A stretch of DNA of 25,971 bases, from assembly GCA_043772865.1 (NCBI GenBank), contig JAYVFU010000242.1, forward strand, positions 1 through 25,971, read 5' to 3'. Shown piece after piece: positions 1 to 8,477 of the stretch; positions within the stretch are counted from its first letter, which is position 1, and the number at the start of each line of letters is the position of its first letter. The stretch is from JACMMS01 sp043772865. GTDB taxonomy: Bacteria > Pseudomonadota > Gammaproteobacteria > Burkholderiales > Methylophilaceae. The position numbers were made by a program, and so were the translations under genes. A model generated the notes under the pieces. It was not told the DNA's origin. It saw nothing but the letters and a program-made list of their open reading frames with translations, and made no database searches.

Positions 1-435
1 GCTACAGCCATTGCAGGCGGTGAGGCCGATATTAACCAATGCCCGCCTGGCGGTGATGCTGGCGCGCGCGCTTTGGCAGATTTGGTTGGTGTGGAGTACA
101 AGCCACTTAACGCTGCCAACGGTGTAAAAAAACCTAAAGCCGTTGCGTTTATTGATGAAAACACCTGCATAGGCTGCACTTTGTGTATTCAAGCCTGCCC
201 AGTAGATGCCATTTTGGGCGCAGCAAAACATATGCATACGATTATCGCGAGTGAATGCACGGGCTGTGAGCTATGCTTAGCGCCCTGCCCTGTAGATTGC
301 ATTACGATGGAACCCATTGCAGAAAACCCTGATAATTGGAAATGGAAATATCCTGTTTTTCCTATTAAATTAGATACTGGCCAACAGGAAACTAGCCAGC
401 CCAAAAACAGTAGCAATGAGAAAAAAGTTGCATGA
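1..435 (+). CDS. rnfB: RnfB, electron transport complex iron-sulfur subunit (5' partial)
   Basis: The reading frame is open from base 1, so the start lies outside the window and 144 residues are visible. RnfB is the iron-sulfur subunit of the Rnf/Rsx complex, which couples electron transfer between ferredoxin and NAD to ion movement, or reduces SoxR. Fragment residue C14, in QCPPGG, is the expected last ligand of the N-terminal 4Fe-4S domain. Two ferredoxin motifs follow: C56-x2-C-x2-C-x3-C66 (CIGCTLCIQACP) and C86-x2-C-x2-C-x3-C96 (CTGCELCLAPCP). The C-terminal tail after about residue 105 is hydrophilic. The stop overlaps the rnfC start in an ATGA, so the two are translationally coupled. 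A start at the in-frame TTG at 73 would cut off the conserved CPPGG and is not believed. rnfA is expected just upstream, outside the window. Confidence 0.95.
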   Translation, partial: ATAIAGGEADINQCPPGGDAGARALADLVGVEYKPLNAANGVKKPKAVAFIDENTCIGCTLCIQACPVDAILGAAKHMHTIIASECTGCELCLAPCPVDCITMEPIAENPDNWKWKYPVFPIKLDTGQQETSQPKNSSNEKKVA

Positions 436-2399
436 ACGCGATTATTAATTTCTTCAAAAGCTTTAACAATACTGCTAGCAATAATAACGCTCTATACAGC
501 AATGAAGTGTTCAAATTTAATGGCGGCGTGCATCCACCTGAAAACAAAACAGCATCTACACAGCACCCAATTGCTGTGCTTAAACTACCGAAAAAGCTAG
601 TATTACCATTACGCCAACATGTGGGCAATATGCCTAAGATCATTGTTACAGTTGGTGAACGTGTGTTAAAAGGGCAATTGTTGGCAGAAGCTGAAGGGGC
701 AGTTTCTGCTGCTATTCACGCGCCAACTTCAGGCACAATATCTGCGATTGCTGAAGCTATCATTCCGCATCCATCTGGCTTGCCAGACATGTGCGTAACG
801 CTTATCCCTGATGGCTTGGAGGAGTGGATTGCGAAACCTATTATGCAAGATTGGCATAGTGCTGACAAAAATACATTAATCTCAAGTTTGCGCTTATCGG
901 GGATTGTTGGATTAGGCGGTGCAACGTTTCCCACCCATATTAAATTGCGTACTAACGGAAAATCTGGCGTGCATACGCTAGTGATTAACGCTGCAGAATG
1001 TGAGCCTTATATCACTTGTGACGACATGCTGATGCGTGAAGGTGCAGACCAAATTATGCACGGCATTAGTATTGCCCAACACTTATTAGGCGCAGAAAAC
1101 TGTGTCATTGGCATTGAAGAAAACAAACCACAAGCGATTGATGCCATGCGCGCAGCTTGCGCTGAAATAAAAGGCATCTCAGTCAAAGTTGTCCCCACGC
1201 TTTATCCAAGTGGCGATGCTAGACGTTTAATTCATTTATTACTCGGTACCGAAATCCCCAGTGATAAACGTTCAACGGATGTAGGCATACAAGTGTTTAA
1301 CGTAGCGACTGTAGTTGCTTTGTATCGCTATTTTACGTTTGGTGAACCCTCAATCAGCCGTATTGTGTCCATGACAGGCAATGTACAGTCACCGCAAAAT
1401 TTTGAAGTGCTATTTGGCACGCCAGTACAAGATTTAATCACGGCAGCGGGTGGTATAAAATCAGGTACTAGCCATTTTATTATGGGTGGGCCTATGATGG
1501 GCTTTGACTTGCCTTGCTCAGATTTAAATCATTGTGATGTGCCCATTACCAAAGCCACCAATTGCATTATTGCAGCTACACCTCAATTATTTGCCGAACC
1601 GCCACCCACCATGCCTTGCATCCGTTGCGCGCGTTGTGCTGATGCTTGCCCAGTGAATTTGCAACCACAAGAACTCTACTGGTTTGCCAAGTCTGATAAC
1701 TTTGAAAAAGCACGCGATTATCAATTATTTGATTGCATAGAATGTGGCGCTTGCTCTTATGTGTGCCCAAGCAGCATACCGCTAGTGCAATATTACCGCT
1801 ACGCAAAAAGTGAAATTATTGCGGCTGACAAATCGAAAGAAGCAGCAGATTTAGCACGCGAACGTAACGAATTTAAACTCATGCGTATTGAGCGTGAAAA
1901 AATTGAACGCACACAAAAACATGCGCAACGGGCAAATACTGGTAATAAAGCCACTGTTGAGGGTAGTGAAACGTCAAATCTGCAAGCGGCGCTCGCTCAC
2001 GATGATAACAATCAACAACCTTTAGTTGAGCAAGTAACTAAAAAACAAGCGGTTATTGCAGCCGCAATAGAACGTGCTAAATCATTAAAAGCAGAATCGA
2101 CTAATGATGCAAAAGCCATTGCAACTGCTAATAAACATGCAGATGCCCAGTCTGAAATGATTAAAACAGAGACAGTAAAAACTAGTTTAGTTAAAAATTC
2201 CGAAGTAACAGAAGCAGAAAAAGCTAAAAAACAAGCCATGATAGCCGCGGCAATTGAGCGTGCAAAAGCACAAAAAGTCGCTGCACTAGTGGCAGGTGAT
2301 ATTCCGAAAAATACAGCGCCTGCAAACAAAGCGGTGGAGGTTGAAATAAAAGAAATTGATGCGAGGCGACAAGCGTTTTTACCTGAGCATAAAAAGTGA
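432..2399 (+). CDS. rnfC: RnfC, electron transport complex NADH/FMN-binding subunit
   Basis: RnfC is the peripheral subunit thought to exchange electrons with NADH through FMN and two 4Fe-4S clusters. The N-terminus has the RnfC signature FNGGVHPPENK. It is followed by a complex I 51-kDa-like nucleotide fold with GLGGATFPTHIKL and NAAECEPYITCD. Two 4Fe-4S motifs sit at C396-x2-C-x2-C-x3-C406 (CIRCARCADACP) and C435-x2-C-x2-C-x3-C445 (CIECGACSYVCP). After about residue 465 the protein becomes a charged, Ala/Lys-rich tail. The tail holds two copies of a KKQA(V/M)IAAAIERAK repeat, near residues 537-552 and 599-614. Such tails of variable length are known in gammaproteobacterial RsxC. At 655 residues it is full length for the long form. 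The start is fixed by the ATGA overlap with rnfB. Confidence 0.96.
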   Translation: MNAIINFFKSFNNTASNNNALYSNEVFKFNGGVHPPENKTASTQHPIAVLKLPKKLVLPLRQHVGNMPKIIVTVGERVLKGQLLAEAEGAVSAAIHAPTSGTISAIAEAIIPHPSGLPDMCVTLIPDGLEEWIAKPIMQDWHSADKNTLISSLRLSGIVGLGGATFPTHIKLRTNGKSGVHTLVINAAECEPYITCDDMLMREGADQIMHGISIAQHLLGAENCVIGIEENKPQAIDAMRAACAEIKGISVKVVPTLYPSGDARRLIHLLLGTEIPSDKRSTDVGIQVFNVATVVALYRYFTFGEPSISRIVSMTGNVQSPQNFEVLFGTPVQDLITAAGGIKSGTSHFIMGGPMMGFDLPCSDLNHCDVPITKATNCIIAATPQLFAEPPPTMPCIRCARCADACPVNLQPQELYWFAKSDNFEKARDYQLFDCIECGACSYVCPSSIPLVQYYRYAKSEIIAADKSKEAADLARERNEFKLMRIEREKIERTQKHAQRANTGNKATVEGSETSNLQAALAHDDNNQQPLVEQVTKKQAVIAAAIERAKSLKAESTNDAKAIATANKHADAQSEMIKTETVKTSLVKNSEVTEAEKAKKQAMIAAAIERAKAQKVAALVAGDIPKNTAPANKAVEVEIKEIDARRQAFLPEHKK

Positions 2400-2708
2400 G
2401 TCCTTTTCACTAAATAAAAAATCTAAGATGAAAGAACTAAACTAAAAGAGCTTAAGCAAAAAATGGCTATATTGACTTTATAAATACCTCCATCGTCATT
2501 CCCGCGAACGCACCACAAGGGTACTCCGATTTGCTAAATGCTAAAGCACTTGCAAAGTCGTATGCGAGGATGACGAAGTTTTGAGTGTTACGGCATTAAT
2601 TCAAAGCTAGAGTAATAAGCTTAGAGCAATAAGGCTCAAATCATCCAGAACAAAAAAGTAATCAATAAATTAGCCAAACAAACAACAAATAAGCCAATTA
2701 GGAAAAAC
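2400..2708. other. rnfC-rnfD intergenic spacer
   Basis: This 309-base spacer interrupts an otherwise compact rnf operon. I see no credible coding region in it. It contains the degenerate REP-like inverted repeat listed separately, followed by AT-rich sequence running into the rnfD ribosome-binding site (AGGA, about 2700-2703). It may hold a second promoter for rnfDGE, but no convincing -35/-10 pair could be picked by eye. Confidence 0.6.
2493..2576. repeat. Degenerate REP-like inverted repeat
   Basis: The element begins with TCGTCATTCCCGCG and ends with the complementary GATGACGA. The outer 7 bp pair perfectly (2493-2499 with 2570-2576) and the inner arm positions pair only in part. The TCGTCATTCCCGCG end is the same as the end of the larger palindrome at 10624-10708, so the two appear to be members of one dispersed family. 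The internal sequences differ. Confidence 0.55.
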
Positions 2709-3728
2709 GTGAATCGCTCTCCCTACATATCAAACGCACCTAGCGTGAGCACTATTATGTTCAAAGTATTGCTAGCACTGGTGCCTAGCATTTTGGTTTA
2801 TGTGTGGGTTTATGGTGGCGGTATTTTGGTCGCGCTCGGTCTTGCAACGCTTACTGCACTGGCTACGGAAGCGGCTATGCTTAAAATTCGCAACCGTGCC
2901 ATTAAGCCGTTTTTATTAGACTATAGCGCCGTTGTCACGGCTTGGCTGCTAGCTTTATCCTTACCGCCTTTGGCGCCTTGGTGGTTAATCGTGGTAGGTA
3001 CTTTTTTTGCGATTGCCATTTCAAAACAACTCTATGGCGGCTTGGGTTATAACCCGTTTAACCCCGCTATGGTGGGTTATGCGGTATTGTTGATTTCATT
3101 TCCTATCATCATGACTAAATGGCCTGCGCCACTGGCATTGGCGCAGTCACAGCTGAGCTTTATGGATCAGCTACATTATATTTTTGGCAATGTATTACCC
3201 AATAGCGTAAAAATGGATGCTGTTACCTCTGCCACGCCATTGGATTATTTAAAGACACAACTCACTTTAAAACATGAAGTACAAAGTATTACAGAGGCAC
3301 CCATATTTAGCACTGCTGGCGCAAAAGGCGGCGAATATGTAGTCGCGGCTTATTTACTTGGTGGCTTATTTTTATTGCAACAACGTATTATCAGCTGGCA
3401 TTTACCTACGGCATTTTTGCTAGCACTGGCGTTTATTTCTGGCGTGTTTCACTTGGTTAATCCTGCGCATTTTGCCAGCCCGTTATTTCATTTATTTAGT
3501 GGCGCAAGTATGCTTTGTGCGTTTTTTATCATCACCGACCCTGTAAGCGGACCCACAACGCCCAAAGGTAAATTATATTTTGCGGCAGGTACAGGCATAT
3601 TGGTTTACCTTATTCGCATCTTTGGTGGTTACCCCGATGGCGTAGCATTTGCAGTTCTTTTTATGAATATATGTGTGCCGTTGATTGATGCTAATACTCA
3701 ACCACGTGTTTTTGGACACCGCAAATAA
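2709..3728 (+). CDS. rnfD: RnfD, electron transport complex membrane subunit
   Basis: RnfD is an integral membrane subunit carrying a covalently attached flavin. The 339-residue length fits the family. The start is GTG at 2709, supported by an AGGA about five bases upstream and by the family-typical opening SPYISNAPSVSTIM. Several hydrophobic helices are evident, for example near residues 20-55, 75-105 and 120-137. The motif TSATPLD at about residues 173-179 matches the flavin-attachment site, with T176 the candidate phosphoester-linked threonine. The sequence GGLGYNPFNPAMVGY (about 110-124) is strongly conserved in RnfD/NqrB. It sits 22 bases before rnfG and is probably co-transcribed with rnfG and rnfE. 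Confidence 0.95.
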   Translation: MNRSPYISNAPSVSTIMFKVLLALVPSILVYVWVYGGGILVALGLATLTALATEAAMLKIRNRAIKPFLLDYSAVVTAWLLALSLPPLAPWWLIVVGTFFAIAISKQLYGGLGYNPFNPAMVGYAVLLISFPIIMTKWPAPLALAQSQLSFMDQLHYIFGNVLPNSVKMDAVTSATPLDYLKTQLTLKHEVQSITEAPIFSTAGAKGGEYVVAAYLLGGLFLLQQRIISWHLPTAFLLALAFISGVFHLVNPAHFASPLFHLFSGASMLCAFFIITDPVSGPTTPKGKLYFAAGTGILVYLIRIFGGYPDGVAFAVLFMNICVPLIDANTQPRVFGHRK

Positions 3729-3749
3729 TATGGCAAGCATCTTATAATC

Positions 3750-4388
3750 ATGACCAGCACTTTACTTAAACACGCTTTAAAAACTGCTGCTACTCTAATT
3801 GCATTTGCCCTGATATGGACGCTGCTTCTAGCCTTAGTGCATAAAACGACCGAAGCGCCAATAGCCGCGAGCGAGGCAGAGGCAAGTTTGAATTTATTTA
3901 GACAAATTGTGCCAGATAGCATGCACGATAATGATTTACTTAACAATGTAATCAAAGTACCACCTAACCCGCTATTGGGTAATAAAGAACCAATCAATAT
4001 TAATATTGCCAAAATTAATAACAAACCTGTTGCGGTGATTTTAGAAGCGATTGCGCCAGATGGCTATAGCGGCAATATCAAGCTGCTGATTGCTATTCGC
4101 GCTGATGGCACATTAAGCGGTGTGCGGGTATTAGCACATAAAGAAACCCCTGGACTAGGCGATTATATTGATGTAGCACGCGGCAATTGGATTAAACACT
4201 TTGATAATGAATCACTTAGCAAAACCGCACCAGCACTATGGAAAGTAAAAAAAGATGATGGTAAATTTGATTATATGGCAGGTGCCACCATCACGCCACG
4301 CGCGGTAGTTAAGGCGGTATTTAAAGCATTAACGTATGCAAAAGAAAATCAAGCGCTGCTTTTTGCTGATGCATCAACCTCTCATTGA
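3750..4388 (+). CDS. rnfG: RnfG, FMN-binding electron transport subunit
   Basis: RnfG is a membrane-anchored, largely periplasmic FMN-carrying subunit of the Rnf complex. One N-terminal transmembrane helix spans about residues 12-31, followed by a soluble FMN_bind domain. The covalent flavin motif is AGATITP near residues 178-183, with T180 the attachment threonine; families usually show SGAT. The stretch HKETPGLGD (about 130-138) is also characteristic. At 212 residues it has normal length. The gene lies between rnfD and rnfE in the standard D-G-E order. Confidence 0.95.
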   Translation: MTSTLLKHALKTAATLIAFALIWTLLLALVHKTTEAPIAASEAEASLNLFRQIVPDSMHDNDLLNNVIKVPPNPLLGNKEPININIAKINNKPVAVILEAIAPDGYSGNIKLLIAIRADGTLSGVRVLAHKETPGLGDYIDVARGNWIKHFDNESLSKTAPALWKVKKDDGKFDYMAGATITPRAVVKAVFKALTYAKENQALLFADASTSH

Positions 4389-4423
4389 ACACACAGAATA
4401 TACAAAGTAATTAGGAGTACATC

Positions 4424-5098
4424 ATGGGCATGTATCAAGATATTTTAAAAAATGGCGTGTGGAAGCAAAATACTGGCGTGGTGCAATTGCTAGGTCTTTG
4501 CCCAACGCTAGCAGTCACCACCTCTGCGGTTAACGGGTTAAGTTTAGGCTTAGCCACCGCCATAGTCATGGCAGGCGCTAATGGATCAGTTTCACCTGTA
4601 AGACGTTTTGTACCAGCGGAAATCCGTGTGCCTGTATTTATTTTGGTGATTGCTGCATTGGTGACGATTATAGATTTATTGATTCATGCAGGCTCTAAAC
4701 CACTGTATGACGCACTCGGTATTTTTATTCCGCTTATTGTGGTGAATTGCATAGTGTTGGCACGCGTAGAATCGTTTGCTGCCAAAAATACGCCGCTGCC
4801 ATCGATATTGGATGGCTTCTCTATGGGCTTAGGGCTAACCTTGGTATTGGGTTTATTAGGTGGTGTACGAGAGATTATTGGCAAAGGCACTTTATTTACT
4901 GGTATCGATTTAGCCTTGGGTTCTTGGGCTAAACAATGGGTACTGACAGTGCCTGATTATCATGGCTTTTTACTCGCAGTTCTACCGCCTGGTGCATTTT
5001 TAGGTTTAGCTATGCTGATTGCTGGACGCAATTGGTTTGAGTTGCGTAAACTTAAAACGCAACCAGCGAGTACATCAGCGCTAAAACCAAACTTATAG
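4424..5098 (+). CDS. rnfE: RnfE, electron transport complex membrane subunit
   Basis: RnfE is a polytopic integral membrane subunit that, with RnfA, is believed to form the ion- and electron-conducting core. The sequence is almost wholly hydrophobic, with about six predicted helices. It carries the family hallmarks NGVWKQNTGVVQLLGLCPTLA near the N-terminus and GLGLTLVLGLLGGVREIIG near residues 136-154. The cysteine in LLGLCPTLAV is the conserved one placed at the membrane 2Fe-2S site in related complexes. The ATG at 4424 has AGGAG six bases upstream. A second ATG at 4430 is less well spaced. The gene ends 44 bases before nth. Confidence 0.95.
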   Translation: MGMYQDILKNGVWKQNTGVVQLLGLCPTLAVTTSAVNGLSLGLATAIVMAGANGSVSPVRRFVPAEIRVPVFILVIAALVTIIDLLIHAGSKPLYDALGIFIPLIVVNCIVLARVESFAAKNTPLPSILDGFSMGLGLTLVLGLLGGVREIIGKGTLFTGIDLALGSWAKQWVLTVPDYHGFLLAVLPPGAFLGLAMLIAGRNWFELRKLKTQPASTSALKPNL

Positions 5099-5142
5099 CT
5101 ACCAACTAAAAACCGTTTTAATAATAAGACTTATGCTAAAAA

Positions 5143-5805
5143 ATGAACGCTACTAAACGTTTAGTCATGTTTGAATGTTTGGCCGCTGCCATACAAAATC
5201 CTACCACCGAACTTAACCACAACAGTACTTTTGAACTGTTGATTGCTGTTATTTTATCGGCGCAGTCAACCGACAAAGGCGTTAATATTGCCACAGCTAA
5301 GCTATTTGCCGCAGCAAACACGCCGCAAGCGATTTTTAATTTGGGTATTGCTGGTTTAGAAAGCTATATCAAAACCATTGGGCTTTATCACAGCAAAGCC
5401 AAAAACGTCATTGCCACTTGCAAGCAGCTTGTAGAACAGCACAATAGTATTGTGCCAAACTCACGTACTGCATTAGAAAACTTACCGGGCGTTGGTCGTA
5501 AAACCGCTAATGTCATACTCAACACCGCGTTTGGTGAGCCTACCATTGCGGTGGATACGCACTTATTTAGATTGGGTAATCGCACGAAGTTAGCCACTGG
5601 CAAAACACCGCTAGAGGTTGAAAAAAACCTCATGAAACATGTGCCTAAAGCCTACTTAAAAGATGCGCATCATCTTTTAATTTTGCATGGAAGATACACT
5701 TGCGTCGCACGCAACCCTAAATGTAGCGAATGTGCGATTGCGCATGTGTGTGAGTACAAAAACAAAACAAACCTTGCTGCAATTCAGCCATCTGCTACCA
5801 GATAA
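5143..5805 (+). CDS. nth: Endonuclease III (DNA glycosylase/AP lyase)
   Basis: This enzyme removes oxidised pyrimidines from DNA and nicks the abasic site in base excision repair. The helix-hairpin-helix LPGVGRKTA is at residues 114-122 with catalytic K120. The catalytic aspartate D138 lies in AVDTH. The C-terminal 4Fe-4S cluster has the exact C187-x6-C194-x2-C197-x5-C203 spacing, so all key residues share the E. coli numbering. At 220 residues it is slightly longer than the 211-residue E. coli protein because of a short tail. The order rnfE-nth matches rsxE-nth in enterobacteria and helps confirm both assignments. Confidence 0.97.
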   Translation: MNATKRLVMFECLAAAIQNPTTELNHNSTFELLIAVILSAQSTDKGVNIATAKLFAAANTPQAIFNLGIAGLESYIKTIGLYHSKAKNVIATCKQLVEQHNSIVPNSRTALENLPGVGRKTANVILNTAFGEPTIAVDTHLFRLGNRTKLATGKTPLEVEKNLMKHVPKAYLKDAHHLLILHGRYTCVARNPKCSECAIAHVCEYKNKTNLAAIQPSATR

Positions 5806-5812
5806 TTAGAAA

Positions 5813-7024
5813 ATGACACCCATTAAACAAGCAAGCAAAGTCGCAACAGGTTTAGCCACCGCAACTAGTACGAAAAAATCACGTAAAAATATTGTTAATA
5901 GCACTGCACAAAACACTGCGGAATTAGCTGCACAACTAGTCACGCAAGCAGTATCTAGTGCCATGCAAAAAGCAGAAATCAGCGTTGCCAGCAGCGTATT
6001 GCTATTTTTAACGTCAGAGTTTGCTAACGACCCGCAATCTGCGATTAAGGCTGCAGCTAAAACAGCCAATTGCACACAAATTATTGGCTGCTCCGCCACA
6101 GGTATTTTCACAGAAGAGGATTGGATAATAGATAGCCCTGCTGCTGCTGTGATGGTATTTAGCGGTGACATACACTTAAGCAACGTGCGCGAACCGTTGC
6201 AAGACCAATTACTGTTAGCCTTAACTGCGCCCAATGCCATTAATACCACTTGGCTTAATCATCAAGGGTTACGTTTTGGTGCCGTATCCGGTGATGCGAT
6301 TGGACATGGACCGTTTTCAGTGTGGGCAAACGGTAAGGGCACAGTTCAAGGTCACTGTGAAGTTGAGCTTCGCAATACTCAAGGTGCAGTAGCCGCCAGT
6401 CATGGCCTACGTTTTTTAAATGTGCCACAGTTAGTTACATCTTGCATTGAACACGACATGGTGCTGTTAAATCAAACAACTGCGCTGCAAAGTTTGCTGG
6501 CAGCGTGGAAAACACACTATGACAATACCAACTTACCCATGCATCAACTGATTGCAGTTTATGCAGATACCCTCGCGTTGATTGAAGATGGCGAATATAA
6601 CCTGGCCTCACTTATCGCGTGTGACGAGGGTGCTGAAACCGTTACACTAGCCAAAGTGCTCAATGAGCAACAATGGTTATGCTGGGCAATTAGAGATGAA
6701 CGAGCAGCAGCAGAGAATTTTAAATCAACTGCAAACATATTAGGTAATACCTTAAATAAACTATCTGACGCATCTGTATCTGGTATATCTAGCCCCCCCG
6801 ATTTTGGCCTATTATTTTCTTGCCTAGGGCGCGGTCCGTATTTATATGGTGGGCAAGATAGAGATTTACTTATTTTGCGTGAGCTTTACCCCAATATGCC
6901 GTTTATAGGCTTTTATGGCAATGGTGAAATAGCTCCAATTAATGGCAGAAATGAGCTATTACAATACTCTGCAGTACTGGGATTATTTAAAGAAAATACA
7001 GTATCTGAAAATACAACATCATGA
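5813..7024 (+). CDS. FIST domain-containing protein
   Basis: FIST domains (FIST_N plus FIST_C) are predicted sensory modules for small ligands such as amino acids, often fused to chemoreceptors or kinases. Here the protein is free-standing, with no kinase, GGDEF or methyl-accepting region. The N-terminal 40 residues are polar and Ala/Thr/Lys-rich with no clear signal peptide. The FIST_N core follows with IIGCSATGIF near residues 89-98. The FIST_C end is recognisable by FSCLGRGPYLYGG, FIGFYGNGEIAPINGRN and YSAVLGLF. The start at 5813 is seven bases after nth and the stop overlaps the next gene in an ATGA. Ligand and partner are unknown. Confidence 0.88.
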   Translation: MTPIKQASKVATGLATATSTKKSRKNIVNSTAQNTAELAAQLVTQAVSSAMQKAEISVASSVLLFLTSEFANDPQSAIKAAAKTANCTQIIGCSATGIFTEEDWIIDSPAAAVMVFSGDIHLSNVREPLQDQLLLALTAPNAINTTWLNHQGLRFGAVSGDAIGHGPFSVWANGKGTVQGHCEVELRNTQGAVAASHGLRFLNVPQLVTSCIEHDMVLLNQTTALQSLLAAWKTHYDNTNLPMHQLIAVYADTLALIEDGEYNLASLIACDEGAETVTLAKVLNEQQWLCWAIRDERAAAENFKSTANILGNTLNKLSDASVSGISSPPDFGLLFSCLGRGPYLYGGQDRDLLILRELYPNMPFIGFYGNGEIAPINGRNELLQYSAVLGLFKENTVSENTTS

Positions 7025-7461
7025 GTTTATTTAACCCCAGCCGTGACGAAGTGCGCGAGTTCTTTTTTAATACTTGGCACAAATTTAAACAAAAGCAACC
7101 GCTTGAAGGCGTAGAAAAAATTGGCGTACAAGTGATGCAATCACACCCCGAATACCATGCTATTTTGGGCGATGCTAAGCACTACATGCAACAACAGTAT
7201 TTTCCTGAAATGGGTGAAACCAACCCATTTTTACATATGAGTTTACATATGTCGGTGTTAGAACAAATCAGTATCAATCAACCGATTGGGATTGCATCCA
7301 TCTACCAGCAGCTTATTGCCAAACACCAAAATGAACTTGACGCACAACATGATTTAATTGATTGCTTAGCAGAAACCATTTGGCAAGCACAACGTAACCA
7401 GCAGCCGCTTGATGCAGAAAACTATTTATTATTAATGCAGCAAAAAGTGAAGCCCAGTTGA
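7021..7461 (+). CDS. DUF1841 family protein
   Basis: This 146-residue soluble protein matches DUF1841, a family of unknown function common in beta- and gammaproteobacteria. Typical features are the N-terminal LFNPSRDEVREFFF, the central HPEYHAIL, and FLHMSLHMSVLEQISI around residues 75-90. The histidine-rich helix HMSLHMS could bind a ligand or metal, but that is only a guess. It overlaps the FIST gene by four bases, suggesting coupled translation. There is no signal peptide or membrane segment. Confidence 0.85.
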   Translation: MSLFNPSRDEVREFFFNTWHKFKQKQPLEGVEKIGVQVMQSHPEYHAILGDAKHYMQQQYFPEMGETNPFLHMSLHMSVLEQISINQPIGIASIYQQLIAKHQNELDAQHDLIDCLAETIWQAQRNQQPLDAENYLLLMQQKVKPS

Positions 7462-7559
7462 ATATTTGGTAGTCGTCATTACCATATAAAGATTTTGTGT
7501 TTCTGTAACGCTGTTATATGATGATTTTTAGGTAATTAAGCCGCCATAACAAAAATTCT

Positions 7560-8129
7560 ATGACACAAAATCTATTTGTAAAAAATCAACACGACTGGCT
7601 AAACACCCACGGCGATTATCTCTATCGCTTTGCTTTAGGTCGTTTGCGTGACCCACATTTGGCAGAAGATGTAGTACAAGAAACTTTTTTAGCGGCAATT
7701 AAAAGCGCTAACTTTGCTGAGCAATCTGCGCCCCGCACTTGGTTAACTGGCATTTTAAAGCACAAAATAATCGATTTAATCCGTAAACAAAGCAAAGAGC
7801 AAACTGTGGAGGATGTTGAACAAATCGCCTTTGATGAACCTGGCATGGATGAGTTTTTTGATCACACGGGTCATTGGTCAGAAGCCCCGCAAGATTGGGG
7901 GATCCCTGATAACGCTTTGGAACAAAAGCAATTTGTAACTATCCTACAGACCTGTATGGATAAATTACCAAAAAAATTAGCGCATTTATTTTTGCTGCAT
8001 GATGTACATGAAGATGATAACGAACAAATTTGTAAGGCGCTGGATATTCGCCCGACTAATGCTTGGGTAATGCTGTACCGAGCTCGCATGGGGTTGAAAA
8101 AATGTTTGGAAATCAATTGGCTAACTTAA
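7560..8129 (+). CDS. ECF RNA polymerase sigma factor
   Basis: This sigma-70 family factor of the extracytoplasmic-function group has 189 residues. Region 2 covers about residues 12-82 and includes DPHLAEDVVQETFLAA and the promoter-melting part WLTGILKHKIIDLIRK. Region 4 covers about 128-186, with the helix-turn-helix near EDDNEQICKALDI and TNAWVMLYRARMGLKK. Regions 1.1 and 3 are absent, as in ECF factors. The next gene is a zinc-finger anti-sigma factor, 33 bases downstream. The gene after that starts a MNIO RiPP operon, so the sigma factor probably drives that operon and itself. The inducing signal cannot be read from the sequence; metal or redox stress is likely by analogy with the sigma-controlled bufferin genes of Caulobacter. 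Confidence 0.93.
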   Translation: MTQNLFVKNQHDWLNTHGDYLYRFALGRLRDPHLAEDVVQETFLAAIKSANFAEQSAPRTWLTGILKHKIIDLIRKQSKEQTVEDVEQIAFDEPGMDEFFDHTGHWSEAPQDWGIPDNALEQKQFVTILQTCMDKLPKKLAHLFLLHDVHEDDNEQICKALDIRPTNAWVMLYRARMGLKKCLEINWLT

Positions 8130-8162
8130 GCTGTAAATTTGTTAGAGAGATATAGATACTAA

Positions 8163-8417
8163 ATGATCATTTCTTGTAAACATGCGAGCCAGCTTATTTC
8201 CAAATCGTTAGACCAGCGTTTATCTTTGACTGATAGATTTAAGTTACGTTTGCATTTGTTCATGTGTGATATGTGTACGCGCTTTAAACAACAGCTTTTT
8301 ACGCTGCAATCAGCGGTAAAAAAACTGTTGAATCAAACAGAAAAAGACACGTCTATACAGTTACCATTAGAGGCTAAAGAACGCATTAAAAACTTGATTG
8401 AATCTAATCACCAATAA
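8163..8417 (+). CDS. Small zinc-finger anti-sigma factor
   Basis: This 84-residue protein shows the ZAS anti-sigma zinc-site pattern. C5 and H7 lie near the N-terminus and the core motif H31-x3-C35-x2-C38 (HLFMCDMC) follows. Proteins of this type hold a cognate ECF factor inactive and release it when the zinc-thiolate site is oxidised or loses metal. It has no transmembrane helix, so it should be a soluble cytoplasmic sensor. It follows the sigma gene directly, the usual arrangement for such pairs. The zinc site would make the system responsive to thiol oxidants or metals, which is inference from the family. Confidence 0.85.
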   Translation: MIISCKHASQLISKSLDQRLSLTDRFKLRLHLFMCDMCTRFKQQLFTLQSAVKKLLNQTEKDTSIQLPLEAKERIKNLIESNHQ

Positions 8418-8477
8418 ATTCCGTAAACAAATTTAGTAGTAAATTTCTCTATTTAATTCAATAAAAAAGGAAATATC

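Noticed and set aside
1860..2390. Repeats in the rnfC tail as a CRISPR or tandem DNA repeat
   Set aside because: Similarity is at protein level only, with two diverged copies and no regular spacers.
2012..2410. 132-codon minus-strand frame opposite the rnfC tail
   Set aside because: Shadow of the repetitive Ala/Lys-rich rnfC codons; no family resemblance and fully inside a confident gene.
5806..6249. 147-codon minus-strand frame opposite the FIST gene
   Set aside because: Fully covered by the FIST gene on the other strand; Ala/Val/Cys-rich sequence with no recognisable domain.
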